This document shows, in pieces, positions 8,297 to 17,345 of a stretch of 64,000 nt of DNA. The position numbers were made by a program, and so were the translations under genes. The notes beneath the pieces were generated by a model. It was not told where the DNA came from. It worked only from the letters and a program-made list of their open reading frames with translations, and ran no database searches. Source of the stretch: Insolitispirillum peregrinum. Its GTDB lineage: Bacteria; Pseudomonadota; Alphaproteobacteria; Rhodospirillales; Rhodospirillaceae. The stretch lies in assembly GCF_900156605.1 (NCBI RefSeq), contig NZ_FTOA01000002.1, positions 62,001 to 126,000 on the forward strand. Reading direction: 5' to 3'. The stretch's first letter is position 1. Each line of letters begins with the position of its first letter.

Positions 8297-10387
8297 ATGG
8301 CTGATCCCAAGTCTTCATCGTCCTCTCCGCTGCCGCCGACGGCCAGCGGCACGCCCTCTGGCGTGGCCCGCCCGGTGTCGGGGGCTCCGGCTGGAGGGGC
8401 GCGGGTCAGCCATGTCGGCGGTCGGTCGGATATCGGCATGAAACGCGGCCCGGCCCACCATCTGCCCGCCCCGCATCCCGGTGCGGCGGCGCGCGAGGCG
8501 GTGTCGCGTCTGGTTGGTGGCGAAGTTCCGATGGAGGCGTTCAAGCGGGCCAATGGTGCCTCGGTGCGGGCGATTGCCGGGCGGGCCGACATGCTGGTCG
8601 GTTATAGCCCGATGCCCAACGCCCAAGGCGGGGCGATTGTCGGCAATCAGGTCCGCCTGCCGCTGCCGCCGACCCGGCCCGAGCCGGAGCATCTGGCCCG
8701 CATGCGCGGCACCGGTGACGCGCTGGCCCTGCGCCTGCGTCACCACAGCCAGCGGGTTCACCTGCGCCGCCTGCCCAACAGCCCGGAAGCGCGCGAGGTC
8801 TATAACGCCCTCGAACAGGCCCGCGTCGAAGGGCTGGGGGCGCGACGGATGGCTGGCGTCGGCAAGAACATCGCCGAAGCGGTCGAATTCCGTCTGCGCT
8901 CGGAAGGCTATGATCAGGTCAGTGATGCCGCCACCGTGCCGATGCAGGAAATCCTGCGGCTGGCGGCACACCAGCGTTTTGGCGGATTCCCCGCCGGGGC
9001 GACCGAACAGCACCTGCTGGATTTGTGCGCCCCGCTGATTTCCCGCTGTGCGCCGTTCATCGACCGGCTGGCTGAACGGCTGGACGACCAAAGCGCCTTT
9101 GCCGACGTTCTGCGCCAGTTGATTGCCGATCTGGACATTGAACTGGACGACCTGCCCGAACAGCAGCAGGACGAGCAAAGCGACGACGATCAGGCCAGCG
9201 ACCAGAGCCAGCAGCAGGACGGCGAGCAGGACGAGCAAGAACCAGACGACAGTCAGGGCGGCAGCGACAGCGGCGGCGAGCAGCAGGAAAGCACCAGCGG
9301 GGCCAGTGACAGCGACGGCGCCAAGCAGTCCGGCGAGCAGGAAAGCCAGATGGCCGCCCCCGGTGCGTCCAGCGAGGAACCGGCGGGCGACAGCACCGCC
9401 CAGGCTCCGGCGATGGGCCACAACAGCACCGCCCAGTCGGTCTATCACGCCTATACCCGCGCCCATGACCAGATCCGCGACGCCGCCGACCTGTGCGACC
9501 CGGAAGAACTGGCCCGCCTGCGCTTTCAGCTCGATCAGCAGTTGTCGCACCTGCAAGGGGTGGTCACCCGGCTGGCCAACCGCCTGCAACGCCGCCTGAT
9601 GGCCAAGCAGATGCGCTCGTGGGACTTTGACCTTGAAGAAGGCATCCTTGATGCCGCCCGTCTGGCCCGCATCGTTGCCAATCCGGCGCTGTCGCTGTCC
9701 TACAAGCAGGAAAAGGACACCACCTTCCGCGATACGGTGGTAACGCTGCTGATCGACAATTCCGGCTCGATGCGCGGCCGTCCGATCACCGTCGCCGCCA
9801 TGAGCGCCGACATTCTGGCCCGCACGCTGGAACGCTGTGGGGTGAAGGTGGAAATCCTCGGCTTTACCACCAGCCAGTGGAAGGGCGGCAAGTCGCGCGA
9901 AGACTGGATGCGGGAAGGCAAGCCGGAAAACCCCGGCCGCCTGAACGACCTGCGCCACATCATCTACAAGGCCGCCGACATGCCGTGGCGGCGGGTGCGC
10001 AAGAACCTCGGCCTGATGCTGAAGGAAGGCATCCTGAAGGAAAACATCGACGGCGAAGCCCTGCTGTGGGCGCATGAGCGTCTGATTTCCCGCACCGAAC
10101 AGCGCCGCATCCTGATGGTGATTTCCGACGGCGCGCCGGTCGATGACAGCACCCTGTCGGTCAATACCGGCAACTATCTGGAAAGCCATCTGCGGGCGGT
10201 GATCGAATGGATCGAAACCCGCAGCCCGGTTGACCTGCTGGCGATTGGCATCGGCCACGATGTCACCCGCTATTACCGGCGGGCGGTCACCATCATGGAC
10301 GCCGAAGAACTGGGGGGAACGGTGCTGAAGCAGCTGACCGCCCTGTTCGACGAGGAAGACCGCCGCCGGGCCGCTGGCCGGTGGTAG
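8297..10387 (+). CDS. cobT: cobaltochelatase subunit CobT
   Basis: Partner of CobS in the aerobic cobaltochelatase (696 aa). The N-terminal conserved region is followed by a long acidic Gln/Asp/Ser-rich low-complexity linker (encoded by about 9150-9400). The C-terminal von Willebrand A domain carries the MIDAS motif DNSGS at 487-491. An AGGAAG ribosome site (8285-8290) sits correctly before ATG 8297, favouring this start over the upstream in-frame one at 8258. The stop is 22 bp from the convergent end of the GT2 gene. The linker makes this protein somewhat longer than typical CobT (about 630 aa). Confidence 0.94.
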   Translation: MADPKSSSSSPLPPTASGTPSGVARPVSGAPAGGARVSHVGGRSDIGMKRGPAHHLPAPHPGAAAREAVSRLVGGEVPMEAFKRANGASVRAIAGRADMLVGYSPMPNAQGGAIVGNQVRLPLPPTRPEPEHLARMRGTGDALALRLRHHSQRVHLRRLPNSPEAREVYNALEQARVEGLGARRMAGVGKNIAEAVEFRLRSEGYDQVSDAATVPMQEILRLAAHQRFGGFPAGATEQHLLDLCAPLISRCAPFIDRLAERLDDQSAFADVLRQLIADLDIELDDLPEQQQDEQSDDDQASDQSQQQDGEQDEQEPDDSQGGSDSGGEQQESTSGASDSDGAKQSGEQESQMAAPGASSEEPAGDSTAQAPAMGHNSTAQSVYHAYTRAHDQIRDAADLCDPEELARLRFQLDQQLSHLQGVVTRLANRLQRRLMAKQMRSWDFDLEEGILDAARLARIVANPALSLSYKQEKDTTFRDTVVTLLIDNSGSMRGRPITVAAMSADILARTLERCGVKVEILGFTTSQWKGGKSREDWMREGKPENPGRLNDLRHIIYKAADMPWRRVRKNLGLMLKEGILKENIDGEALLWAHERLISRTEQRRILMVISDGAPVDDSTLSVNTGNYLESHLRAVIEWIETRSPVDLLAIGIGHDVTRYYRRAVTIMDAEELGGTVLKQLTALFDEEDRRRAAGRW

Positions 10388-10409
10388 CAGTGCTCCACGT
10401 CCCTGTTCA

Positions 10410-11180
10410 TCACCCCTTCAGGGCTTCAATCCTGCCCCGAATGATCATTTTGACGCGGGCGACCCAATAGGCCCAGCCGACCTGTAAACGGGACAGGTGC
10501 AGATTGCGCTGGCGGGCCTGTTGGGCTTCGCGCAGGGCCTGGGTCTGCTGGCTGGCCCCGCCGATCCGCACCCGGGCCAGCGGAGTGGCGATGAAGGATG
10601 CCCGCACCTGCGGACCGACCCGCAGGAGGAAGTCATAGTCCGCCGCGCTGCGGAACGCGATGTCAAAGGCACCGTGCTGCTCAAACAGGCGGCGGTGGTG
10701 CAGGGTGCCCGGATGGCCAATGTTCATCCACCGCTGCATTTTCTGCCAGTCCCATGGCTCGGCGATGGTGCGCACGATCCGGCTGTCGTCTTCGTTGACC
10801 CAATGGATGGTCCCGACGATCATGGTGATCTCCGGGGCCGCCGCCTGCGCCGCCTGACGGCAGCGGGCCAAAGCCCCCGGCAGGTAATAGTCGTCCGCCC
10901 CCATGAAGGCAATCCAGTCGCCTCTGGCTACGGCAACACCCTTATTCCAGGCGTCATAAATCCCGCGATCCGGCTCGCTGATCAGCACCGAGACCACATC
11001 CTGCGCCGCCTGCGCCAGCGCGATGGTATCGTCTTGTGATCCGCCATCGACGATGATCCATTCGATACCGTCGCGATCCTGCGCCCGCATCGAGGCAATC
11101 AGGTCGCCCAGATACTTTCCGGCGTTAAAGGTCGAGGTGATGATCGAGACAAGAGGGGGGCTGGCTGTTGGGGCGCTCAT
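10410..11180 (-). CDS. family 2 glycosyltransferase
   Basis: GT-A fold glycosyltransferase (256 aa), cytoplasmic, transferring a sugar from a nucleotide donor to a growing glycan. The N-terminus VSIITSTFNAGKYL, then IVDGGSQDDT at about 44-53 and the metal-binding GADDYYL near 94-100, are typical of GT2 enzymes related to colanic-acid WcaE-type transferases. Its start overlaps the sulfotransferase stop by 4 bp, so it is the last gene of a six-gene minus-strand operon beginning at 15765. Donor and acceptor cannot be read from sequence. Confidence 0.88.
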   Translation of the reverse strand: MSAPTASPPLVSIITSTFNAGKYLGDLIASMRAQDRDGIEWIIVDGGSQDDTIALAQAAQDVVSVLISEPDRGIYDAWNKGVAVARGDWIAFMGADDYYLPGALARCRQAAQAAAPEITMIVGTIHWVNEDDSRIVRTIAEPWDWQKMQRWMNIGHPGTLHHRRLFEQHGAFDIAFRSAADYDFLLRVGPQVRASFIATPLARVRIGGASQQTQALREAQQARQRNLHLSRLQVGWAYWVARVKMIIRGRIEALKG

Positions 11181-12091
11181 CGGGTGGTCGCTTTCCAGTC
11201 GCGAAGATCCCAGCCTGTCAGCTCTTCGACGCGGGCGAGGTCATCGGACAGGCGGGTGATGATCGACTCTCGCTCTTCCGCCGTCAGGGTGGCTTTGGTC
11301 AGCGAGCGGTCAAGAATCGCCCTGATTTTCCGGCGCAGCCCGGTGGGGGCCAGAACGCGGCCGATTTTGGCCATTTGCTCGATGTGGCGAAAGGCAAAGG
11401 CCGCCAGCGGATTGGACGGCACCCCCGAAATGTTGACGGTGCGCTTGGGGGCCAGTTGCTGGCGGGCAAAGTCGGGATCGACGCCAACGAACTGATAGAC
11501 CTCGCGCAGACTGTTTTCGCGGTCGCGCAGATAGTGGTCATGGCGGATCACCAGCACGTTGTCCCGCCCAAAGGTGGCAAAATAGCGTTCCAGCACCGGA
11601 GCATAATGGCTTTGGCCCAGATAGGACCAGAATTCTCCCCACTGGGCGGCCTCCCGCTCCGGCTCCAGCGCAATGGCCTTCAGGAAGGATGGCTCCGGCT
11701 CGCAGCCAATCAGGCGGGCGTGCAGGAACTGCGAGAACGCCCGCGCTGCCGGGTCGCGCAGCATGATGATGATCTTCACCGTGCCGAGGGTAGCATGGAT
11801 ATGGCCGGGGGTGCGGGGGTCGGCGAAATAGGACGGACAAATCTCGCCAATCGCCTGTTCACCACGGACCCCGGCAAACAGCGCCTTGTACTTGTCGAGG
11901 CTGTCAATCTCCATCGGCGGCGGCGTGCCCGGACCATTCCACGGCAGGCCATCAAAGGCCAGACGGAAGAAATGCGTCTCCTTGACCGGCGTTACAAAAA
12001 CGTCCGGATGGGCGGTCATGTCCTCGTGCAGTGCGGTGGTGCCGGTTTTGGGGGCGCCGACACAAATGAAGTTTGGCAAGGATGACATCAT
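11177..12091 (-). CDS. PAPS-dependent sulfotransferase
   Basis: A 304-aa sulfotransferase that would move sulfate from PAPS to a hydroxyl or amine on a glycan or lipid. The 5'-phosphosulfate loop GAPKTGTT is at residues 12-19, and the 3'-phosphate motif near RDPAARAFSQF lies at about 112-122. No signal peptide is seen, so it acts in the cytoplasm. It lies between a GT4 (8 bp upstream) and the GT2 (4-bp overlap), which points to sulfated surface polysaccharide or a Nod-factor-like decoration rather than central metabolism. Two adjacent ATGs at the start are equally possible. Confidence 0.88.
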   Translation of the reverse strand: MMSSLPNFICVGAPKTGTTALHEDMTAHPDVFVTPVKETHFFRLAFDGLPWNGPGTPPPMEIDSLDKYKALFAGVRGEQAIGEICPSYFADPRTPGHIHATLGTVKIIIMLRDPAARAFSQFLHARLIGCEPEPSFLKAIALEPEREAAQWGEFWSYLGQSHYAPVLERYFATFGRDNVLVIRHDHYLRDRENSLREVYQFVGVDPDFARQQLAPKRTVNISGVPSNPLAAFAFRHIEQMAKIGRVLAPTGLRRKIRAILDRSLTKATLTAEERESIITRLSDDLARVEELTGWDLRDWKATTR

Positions 12092-12099
12092 GGTCCCTC

Positions 12100-13323
12100 T
12101 CAGGCCTGCCAGCGGCGCCGCTTGAGGGCGTAGGCATCGAAAATGGTCGCCAGCTTTTGCGTATAAAGCTGTTCGGTCAGCGGCGCGGTCAGGGCATGAC
12201 CGGCGGCCTTGAGGCGCTCTGCGCAGGCCGGATCGTCCAGCAGCGTGTGCAGGTGCCCGGCCAGACTGAGCGGATCGTTCAGGTCACAGTACAGCGCTGC
12301 CTCCCCCATCTGGGCGCGGAAAGTCGGCTGATCGGCATAGATCACCGGGCAGCCCAGCAGGGCGGCTTCGATCGGCGGCAGGTTGGTCGGGCCGAAATAG
12401 CTCGGCATCACCAGCGCCCGCGCCCCGTCATAGAGCGCCGGAATTTCCCCGTCATCGACAAAGCCCAGAAAGAACACCTGATCGGCGATGCCAAGCTGGC
12501 GGGCATAGTCCTGCAGATAGGCCTTGTTGCCCTTGTCGCCACCACTTAAGGCCGCCGCGAGGCGGATGCCGTGGCGGGCTTTCAGCTCGGCCAGCGCCTC
12601 GAACAGGTAGACATGGTTTTTGTGCGCCCACATCTGGGCCGGATAGAACACATAATCTGCGGGCAGGCCGTATTTCTCGCGCACCGCCTGCGGCGATGAG
12701 GTCCGTTCCCCGGCGGCGTACTGGCGGACACCAGCAGACGGCAGAAAGGGAATGACGTGAACCCGCGGGCGGTCAACGCCGTACCAACCGGCAATCTTGT
12801 CGGCCCCGATCCCGGAATCGGCGATCACCGCAATCGCCTTGGGCAGAACAGCCTTCAGAACCTGTTCCCGCCGTTCAAATTCGCGGTTTTCAAACACTTC
12901 CGGGAATTCCGGGTGATCCCGATGGCACAGGTCCCACACGGTGAACACATACGGATGCCGCGCCAGCCGCAGCGGCGTGGCCGAGCGGGCATTGAAGAAG
13001 GCAATGTCAATCTTCAGGGCCTCAAGACGCAGATCGAGGCTCTGGCCGAGCTGTTTCAGGCCCAGACGCCGTCCAAGCCGCACCAGTTGTGCGCTGCGCG
13101 GCATCAGTCCGCCCAGCGTATCGGTAAAGCGGGTCCACGGGCCATCGGCGTACAGATGGGCCTCGATCCCCCGTTCCTGCAGCCGGGCAATGTTTTCCGC
13201 CACCGGGGTCAGCACCACCGCGCTGTGGTCAGGCAGGGATTGCAGGGCGCGGACCATCGACAGGGTTTGCTGAAATGCCCCTCCCGAACCGAGGGCGTTT
13301 TCCACAAAAACAGCAATCCGCAT
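12100..13323 (-). CDS. family 4 (GT-B) glycosyltransferase
   Basis: A 407-aa GT-B glycosyltransferase. The N-terminus MRIAVFVENALGSGGAFQQT fits the acceptor domain. The C-terminal donor domain carries the group 1 pattern YDGARALVMPSYFGPTNLPP followed by E-A-ALLGCPVIYAD. The start is ATG 13323, because the further open frame upstream reads through the intergenic segment after the methyltransferase and has no similarity. It is separated from the upstream methyltransferase by 77 bp, the widest gap in this operon, and from the sulfotransferase by 8 bp. The sugar specificity is unknown. Confidence 0.88.
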   Translation of the reverse strand: MRIAVFVENALGSGGAFQQTLSMVRALQSLPDHSAVVLTPVAENIARLQERGIEAHLYADGPWTRFTDTLGGLMPRSAQLVRLGRRLGLKQLGQSLDLRLEALKIDIAFFNARSATPLRLARHPYVFTVWDLCHRDHPEFPEVFENREFERREQVLKAVLPKAIAVIADSGIGADKIAGWYGVDRPRVHVIPFLPSAGVRQYAAGERTSSPQAVREKYGLPADYVFYPAQMWAHKNHVYLFEALAELKARHGIRLAAALSGGDKGNKAYLQDYARQLGIADQVFFLGFVDDGEIPALYDGARALVMPSYFGPTNLPPIEAALLGCPVIYADQPTFRAQMGEAALYCDLNDPLSLAGHLHTLLDDPACAERLKAAGHALTAPLTEQLYTQKLATIFDAYALKRRRWQA

Positions 13324-13400
13324 GGTATCCCGGTCCTTTATGTGATGGCCGACAGGCACCGTCCCTGCCCGATGGAAACGCAGGGACGGAAAAGGAAAAA

Positions 13401-14174
13401 TCAGACGGCAACAGCCACCAGATAGGCCCCCAGCGCCCCCGCCTGCGGCGGGCCGCCGGTCAGCCATTCGCCGTGCTCGACCACCTTGAAGCCGTGGCGG
13501 GCAAGGTGGTGTTCGAGGAAATCCGGGTCGAAATAGCGCATCGGATGTTCTTCGTGCCAGCGGTGGACGGTCCCCGAGCTTTTCTCGGTCGCCGTCACAT
13601 GGAAATTGACCCGCACCAGATCGTTGTCTTTTTCCCACACCGGCTCGGTCAGGCGATGGACGCGCCAGGCATCGTTTTCGGCTTCCCGCTCCCGACGCTC
13701 GACGCCATCGCGCCGGATGGCCTCTGCGTACCAGTAATCAAACAGGAACGGTGCCCCTGTGGGCAGGTGGTGGCGGACACGGGCCATTCCGGCCTCCAGA
13801 CCCTCGGTGGCGGTCAGGTAGCTGAACACATGGAACAGGGCCGCTGCGGCATCGAACGTTTGCGACAGCGCGAAGGTCCGCACATCCCCTTGCGAAAAGG
13901 CAACCGCCGACGCGGTGGGCAGGTCCTGCCCCCGCTCGCGGGCCAGCGCCACCATCTTGTCGGACAGGTCAACGCCCTGCACGCGGACGCCGTGCCCGGC
14001 CATCAGGTGGGCGTGCCGCCCGGTGCCACAGCCGATATCAAGCACCGTCCGCAACGGTGCCGGGCTGGCCGCCTGCAAGCGGTCGAGGACAAAGGCCGCT
14101 TCGGCGGTATAGTCCTTGCTGCCGTACAGCAGGTCATAGACTGCCACGTATTCGCGGGAAAAAGTGCCGCTCAT
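13401..14174 (-). CDS. class I SAM-dependent methyltransferase
   Basis: A 257-aa methyltransferase with motif I VLDIGCGTGRHAHL at about 42-55 and the acidic loop VQGVDLSDKM after it. The later part has the aromatic pattern seen in sugar- and small-molecule methyltransferases. It overlaps the aminotransferase stop by 4 bp, so the two are translationally coupled. By position it most likely methylates the amino sugar made by the neighbouring aminotransferase (for example an N-methyl or N,N-dimethyl sugar). That substrate is inference from context only. Confidence 0.85.
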   Translation of the reverse strand: MSGTFSREYVAVYDLLYGSKDYTAEAAFVLDRLQAASPAPLRTVLDIGCGTGRHAHLMAGHGVRVQGVDLSDKMVALARERGQDLPTASAVAFSQGDVRTFALSQTFDAAAALFHVFSYLTATEGLEAGMARVRHHLPTGAPFLFDYWYAEAIRRDGVERREREAENDAWRVHRLTEPVWEKDNDLVRVNFHVTATEKSSGTVHRWHEEHPMRYFDPDFLEHHLARHGFKVVEHGEWLTGGPPQAGALGAYLVAVAV

Positions 14175-15343
14175 TTCAGGACCTGCCGCACCACAGCCGC
14201 CACCCGTCGCATCTGGATTTCAGTCACCCCGACGCCCGAGGGAACGTAGAACCCCCGACGGGCGATCCGCTCGGCCACCGGGCAGGAGACGCCCTCGAAC
14301 AGGCCCATCTTGCGGAACACCGGCTGTTCGTTCATCGGCCAGAAGAACGGACGGGTACCGATCTTGTGGTCGGCCAGAACCGCCATCGCCGCCTTGGCGT
14401 CCATCTCCATGCTGTCATCAAGGATCAGCGAAAAGACCCAGTACAGACCCTCGGCATAGTTGGTGCCGGTCAGCGGAATCTGCACACCGGGCAGGTCGGC
14501 CAGCAGGTCGGTATAGACCCGGCCAATCTCCCGCTTGCGGGCGACGGTCTGTTCCAGCTTTTCCACCTGCGCCAGCCCAAGGGCGGCCTGCATGTTGGTC
14601 AGGCGGTAATTCCAGCCGATTTCATCGTGAATGAACCGCTGGCGATTGTTGAAGCACAGGTTGCGCAGGCTGCGGCAGCGTTCGGCCAGCTCGGGATCAT
14701 CGGTCATCACCATTCCGCCTTCGCCCGAGGTCACCAGTTTGTTCGGGTAAAAGCTGAAGGTGCTGAGGTGGCCAAAGCTGCCGCACGGGCGACCCTTGTA
14801 GGTCTGGCCGTGCATTTCGGCAGCGTCTTCGATCACCGCCAGCCCGTGGCGTTCGGCCAGCGCCAGAATCGGGTCCATGTCCACCGGCAGGCCATAGATA
14901 TGGACCACCATCAAGGCTTTGGTGCGCGGGGTAATCGCCGCTGCGTAATGGTCTGCGGTGCTGTTCAGGGTCAGCGGATCGCAATCGACCACCACCGGCG
15001 TAGCCCCGGCGCGCACAATGGCAGCAGCGCACGAGATGATGGTGAACGACGGCAGGATAACCTCATCGCCGGGGCCCAGCCGCAAGGCCGCCACCGCAAT
15101 GTCGAGGGCCGCCGAGCCATTGGCGACACCGACGCCATATCGCCGGTTGACCTTTGCGGCCATCGCGGCTTCGAATCGTTCGACGAACGGACCTTCGGAT
15201 GAAATCCAGCCGGTATCGATACAGTCGAGCAGATAGGCCCGCTCGTTTCCGTCCAGCAGTGGCTCGTTCACCGGGATGGGGCCAACGGCGTCCAGCGACA
15301 GCGCAGGATCAAAAACGGCAGGAACAGCAAGGGCAGAGGTCAT
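14171..15343 (-). CDS. DegT/DnrJ/EryC1 family sugar aminotransferase
   Basis: A 390-aa PLP-dependent aminotransferase acting on keto-sugar nucleotides. Signatures are GVGVANGSAALDIAVAAL near the N-terminus, VIEDAAEMHG for cofactor binding, and the Schiff-base lysine in SFYPNKLVTSGEGG. The length is normal for the family. It overlaps the upstream cupin gene and the downstream methyltransferase by 4 bp each. A second, distinct member of the family lies at 17346-18560 across the putative origin. The exact sugar cannot be assigned. Confidence 0.9.
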   Translation of the reverse strand: MTSALAVPAVFDPALSLDAVGPIPVNEPLLDGNERAYLLDCIDTGWISSEGPFVERFEAAMAAKVNRRYGVGVANGSAALDIAVAALRLGPGDEVILPSFTIISCAAAIVRAGATPVVVDCDPLTLNSTADHYAAAITPRTKALMVVHIYGLPVDMDPILALAERHGLAVIEDAAEMHGQTYKGRPCGSFGHLSTFSFYPNKLVTSGEGGMVMTDDPELAERCRSLRNLCFNNRQRFIHDEIGWNYRLTNMQAALGLAQVEKLEQTVARKREIGRVYTDLLADLPGVQIPLTGTNYAEGLYWVFSLILDDSMEMDAKAAMAVLADHKIGTRPFFWPMNEQPVFRKMGLFEGVSCPVAERIARRGFYVPSGVGVTEIQMRRVAAVVRQVLK

Positions 15344-15765
15344 TCTTTCACCTGATCGGCAGAGATACCGCGAAAACGGGTCTTGTCAGCGTCGCCGGCA
15401 TACGGCCCTTGCTTGATTTCGAACATTTCGATTTCTTCAAGCACCTCGAACCCGTGGCCACCGGTCACCAGCAGGATGACATCACCGGCTTCCAGGGTTC
15501 GACTGTAAAGATAGCTCTGGGCGCCGTCATAAAAATCAACCCGCATTTTCCCTTTGCGCAGGACCAGCACCTCCTGCGTCAGATGGACTTCGCGCGGGAC
15601 CGGATTATGCACATGCGGTTCGATGATTTTGCCGTCCGGGTGCTGCATGTAGGCAATCTGTTGTGACAGCGCCGGATCGGTAAAAAAGGAAATGCCTGGC
15701 TTGGCGTAGGATGCCCTGATGATGAGGGCCAACAGTTCGCCGCCATGCTCGATATGCTCTATCAT
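15340..15765 (-). CDS. cupin-fold protein of a glycan operon
   Basis: A 141-aa single-domain beta-barrel protein. It has a weak cupin metal pattern (EPHVHN at about 52-57, REVHLTQEVLVLRKGKMRV, then HGFEVLEEIEMFEIKQ). Similar small cupins next to DegT aminotransferases isomerise dTDP-keto sugars (FdtA/WxcM family), but this one lacks a clear match to those active sites, so I leave it as cupin. ATG 15765 is chosen because the extension to 15807 is not family-like. It is the first gene of the six-gene operon and faces the candidate origin region. Confidence 0.72.
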   Translation of the reverse strand: MIEHIEHGGELLALIIRASYAKPGISFFTDPALSQQIAYMQHPDGKIIEPHVHNPVPREVHLTQEVLVLRKGKMRVDFYDGAQSYLYSRTLEAGDVILLVTGGHGFEVLEEIEMFEIKQGPYAGDADKTRFRGISADQVKE

Positions 15766-15974
15766 CCGTCCCACTCTGGCTTTGGTTGCGCCGGTCCCGC
15801 GAGGCATTCCGGGAGGGGCGCAGTATGTCCCGCGCAGAGCGCTCCGTCCAGCGACGTTTACCCGGCCAAAGCCCCAATGGCGTGGAGAATTTGCCGATCA
15901 TTCACGGTGTCGCGGCTCATCCGTCAGGAGAGCAGGCTGCGTTTATGAGAATGCCTGATGGTCGCAGGTCATTC

Positions 15975-15983
15975 TGTGGATAA
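15975..15983 (-). promoter_or_regulatory. perfect DnaA box 1
   Basis: TGTGGATAA on the plus strand (TTATCCACA on the minus). It is followed after two bases by the palindrome TTGTGCACAA (15986-15995), whose TTGTGCACA is one mismatch from a DnaA box. Confidence 0.75.
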
Positions 15984-16044
15984 CCTTGTGCACAAAGGGG
16001 GGCTGCAGCCTCTGGGAAGTTTGTGGGCGACTCGCGACTCTTGC

Positions 16045-16053
16045 TGTGGATAA
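16045..16053 (-). promoter_or_regulatory. perfect DnaA box 2
   Basis: TGTGGATAA, same orientation as box 1 and 70 bp from it, close to seven helical turns. Two GACTC sites lie just upstream and two GAGTC sites just downstream. Confidence 0.75.
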
Positions 16054-16137
16054 CTTTTCCGCACCTTGAGTCTCCGAGTCGCCCGGAGGAATCCCTCCGT
16101 GCTGGTCAGGCTTTGGAGCCGAGTTCTGATGGAAGAA

Positions 16138-16152
16138 TTAAATACTCTATAA
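16138..16152. promoter_or_regulatory. CtrA-like site in the AT-rich segment
   Basis: TTAA, seven bases, then ATAA: seven of eight positions of the CtrA consensus TTAA-N7-TTAA. It lies inside the AT-rich block between DnaA boxes 2 and 3. Because that block is AT-rich, a chance match is quite possible. Confidence 0.3.
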
Positions 16153-16220
16153 TCAACACATTGATATGAATTCAGTAGGGAATCCCTCCCTGTGTTCCGG
16201 GCAATCAACGGCCTTGAAAG

Positions 16221-16229
16221 TTTTCCACA
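16221..16229 (+). promoter_or_regulatory. near-match DnaA box
   Basis: TTTTCCACA, one mismatch from TTATCCACA, oriented opposite to its neighbour 6 bp away, so the two form a head-to-head pair. Confidence 0.5.
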
Positions 16230-16234
16230 AAATC

Positions 16235-16243
16235 TGTGGATAA
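16235..16243 (-). promoter_or_regulatory. perfect DnaA box 3
   Basis: Third exact TGTGGATAA within 269 bp. A GACTC site lies at 16285-16289 beyond it. Confidence 0.75.
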
Positions 16244-16378
16244 GTATGTTCAAAAGAATGGGACGAAAGTGGGAAGACCGCTGCGACTCGCTGGTTTTAT
16301 CAGGGGGGATAAGCTCGTGCACCCCTTTGCTGCTCTTCCACGCAGCGGGCTTCCCGCCCCCGACCACACAGGGTCGCC

Positions 16379-16450
16379 CAAAACCGGAACCACTTTTGCG
16401 CTGATGGCTCTAAAAACGGAGAGCGTTTCGCTCAGTGTGAAAACGCTCAT
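16379..16450. repeat. intergenic palindromic repeat, partial
   Basis: The left part (AAAACCGGAACCACTTTTGCG, up to a GGCTCTA end near 16411) matches the module at 49917-49952. The right part is a hairpin, GAGCGTTTCGCTC then GTGTGAAAACGCTC (16421-16448), shared with 23327-23361, 37615-37644 and 58979-59008. It lies between the candidate origin and the SpsF-like gene. Confidence 0.75.
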
Positions 16451-16574
16451 GGAAAAACCGGGCCATGTTGCTGCGGTTCACAAAGTGCTGCGGTTCTTGT
16501 TGAAGGCCCCCTGCGGGAAGAGTAACGTTCTGAAATTCTGTATCTATAAGACGCACAGACAGGGGCAAAACACT

Positions 16575-17342
16575 GTGACCGTGACGGCAATCATTCAGGC
16601 TCGCATGGGCTCCACCCGGCTTCCGGGCAAGACGCTAATGGATCTGGCAGGCAAAGCGGTGGTGATGCATCTGGTGGATCGGGCCAAAGCCGCCCGCCTC
16701 ATTGACCGGGTGATTGTCGCCACCTCTACCGCCGCCGCCGATGATGTGCTGGAACAGGCGCTGCATGCGGCAGGGGTTCTGGTCTATCGCGGCTCGGAAC
16801 ATGATGTCCTGAACCGTTATGCGCAGGCCACCCGCACCCTGATCCCGCAGGACGAATGGGAAACGGGCGCGGTGGTGCGCCTGACCGCTGACGATCCGCT
16901 GAAGGACCCGGTGGTGATGGACGCCACCATTGCCGCCTTCCTCGCCGAGCCGGGCCGCTGGGATTATGTGTGCAACAACCAGCCGCCGTGGCTCCCCGAA
17001 GGTCAGGACACCGAAGTAGTCGCCATCCCGGCCCTGCTGGCCGCGGATGATGCTTCTGACGATGCCTATGAGCGTGAGCACGCAACACCTTATCTCTATC
17101 GCCACCCGGAACGGTTCCGCTGTCACAGCGTGCATGGCACCCCCGATCTGTCAGCCTGCCGCTGGACCCTTGATACCGCCGAAGACATGGCGTTCTTCCA
17201 GGCCGTCTTTGCTGAATTTCCTGATGATCCGATGCCCGGCATGGACAAGGTGCTGGCGCTGCTGGAGCAAAAACCTGAAATCGCAGCCCTGAATTCCGAG
17301 GTTGCGCGTTCCGCCCTTTATCGTACCGAAACAGGTGAATGA
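16575..17342 (+). CDS. SpsF-like cytidylyltransferase family protein
   Basis: A 255-aa nucleotidyltransferase related to SpsF and CMP-KDO synthetase, probably activating an acidic or amino sugar for surface glycan synthesis. The N-terminal signature AIIQARMGSTRLPGK and the later GSEHDVLNRYAQA are family hallmarks. No ATG fits. GTG 16575 has an AGGGG ribosome site 9 bp upstream and places the signature at residue 4; GTG 16581 is an alternative. The frame is open much further upstream but that part is repeat and non-coding sequence. It ends 3 bp before the next aminotransferase gene, a clear two-gene operon. Confidence 0.85.
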   Translation: MTVTAIIQARMGSTRLPGKTLMDLAGKAVVMHLVDRAKAARLIDRVIVATSTAAADDVLEQALHAAGVLVYRGSEHDVLNRYAQATRTLIPQDEWETGAVVRLTADDPLKDPVVMDATIAAFLAEPGRWDYVCNNQPPWLPEGQDTEVVAIPALLAADDASDDAYEREHATPYLYRHPERFRCHSVHGTPDLSACRWTLDTAEDMAFFQAVFAEFPDDPMPGMDKVLALLEQKPEIAALNSEVARSALYRTETGE

Positions 17343-17345
17343 CCG

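Larger units (their letters stand above)
15960..16300. other. candidate chromosomal replication origin (oriC)
   Basis: Non-coding stretch between divergently transcribed genes. It contains three perfect TGTGGATAA DnaA boxes (15975, 16045, 16235), a near-match box facing the other way (16221-16229), seven GANTC sites recognised by CcrM-type methylases (16029, 16036, 16068, 16076, 16089, 16180, 16285), and an AT-rich segment at 16131-16175 that could serve as the unwinding element. Two GGGAATCCCTCC-like direct repeats (16087-16098 and 16179-16190) flank that segment. This density matches the known architecture of Caulobacter-type origins. The assignment is inference; cumulative GC skew would be the direct test. 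Confidence 0.6.

Noticed and set aside
8315-10258. 647-codon frame antisense to cobT
   Set aside because: Hydrophobic-looking repeats arise from the reverse of the Gln/Asp linker; cobT is the real gene.
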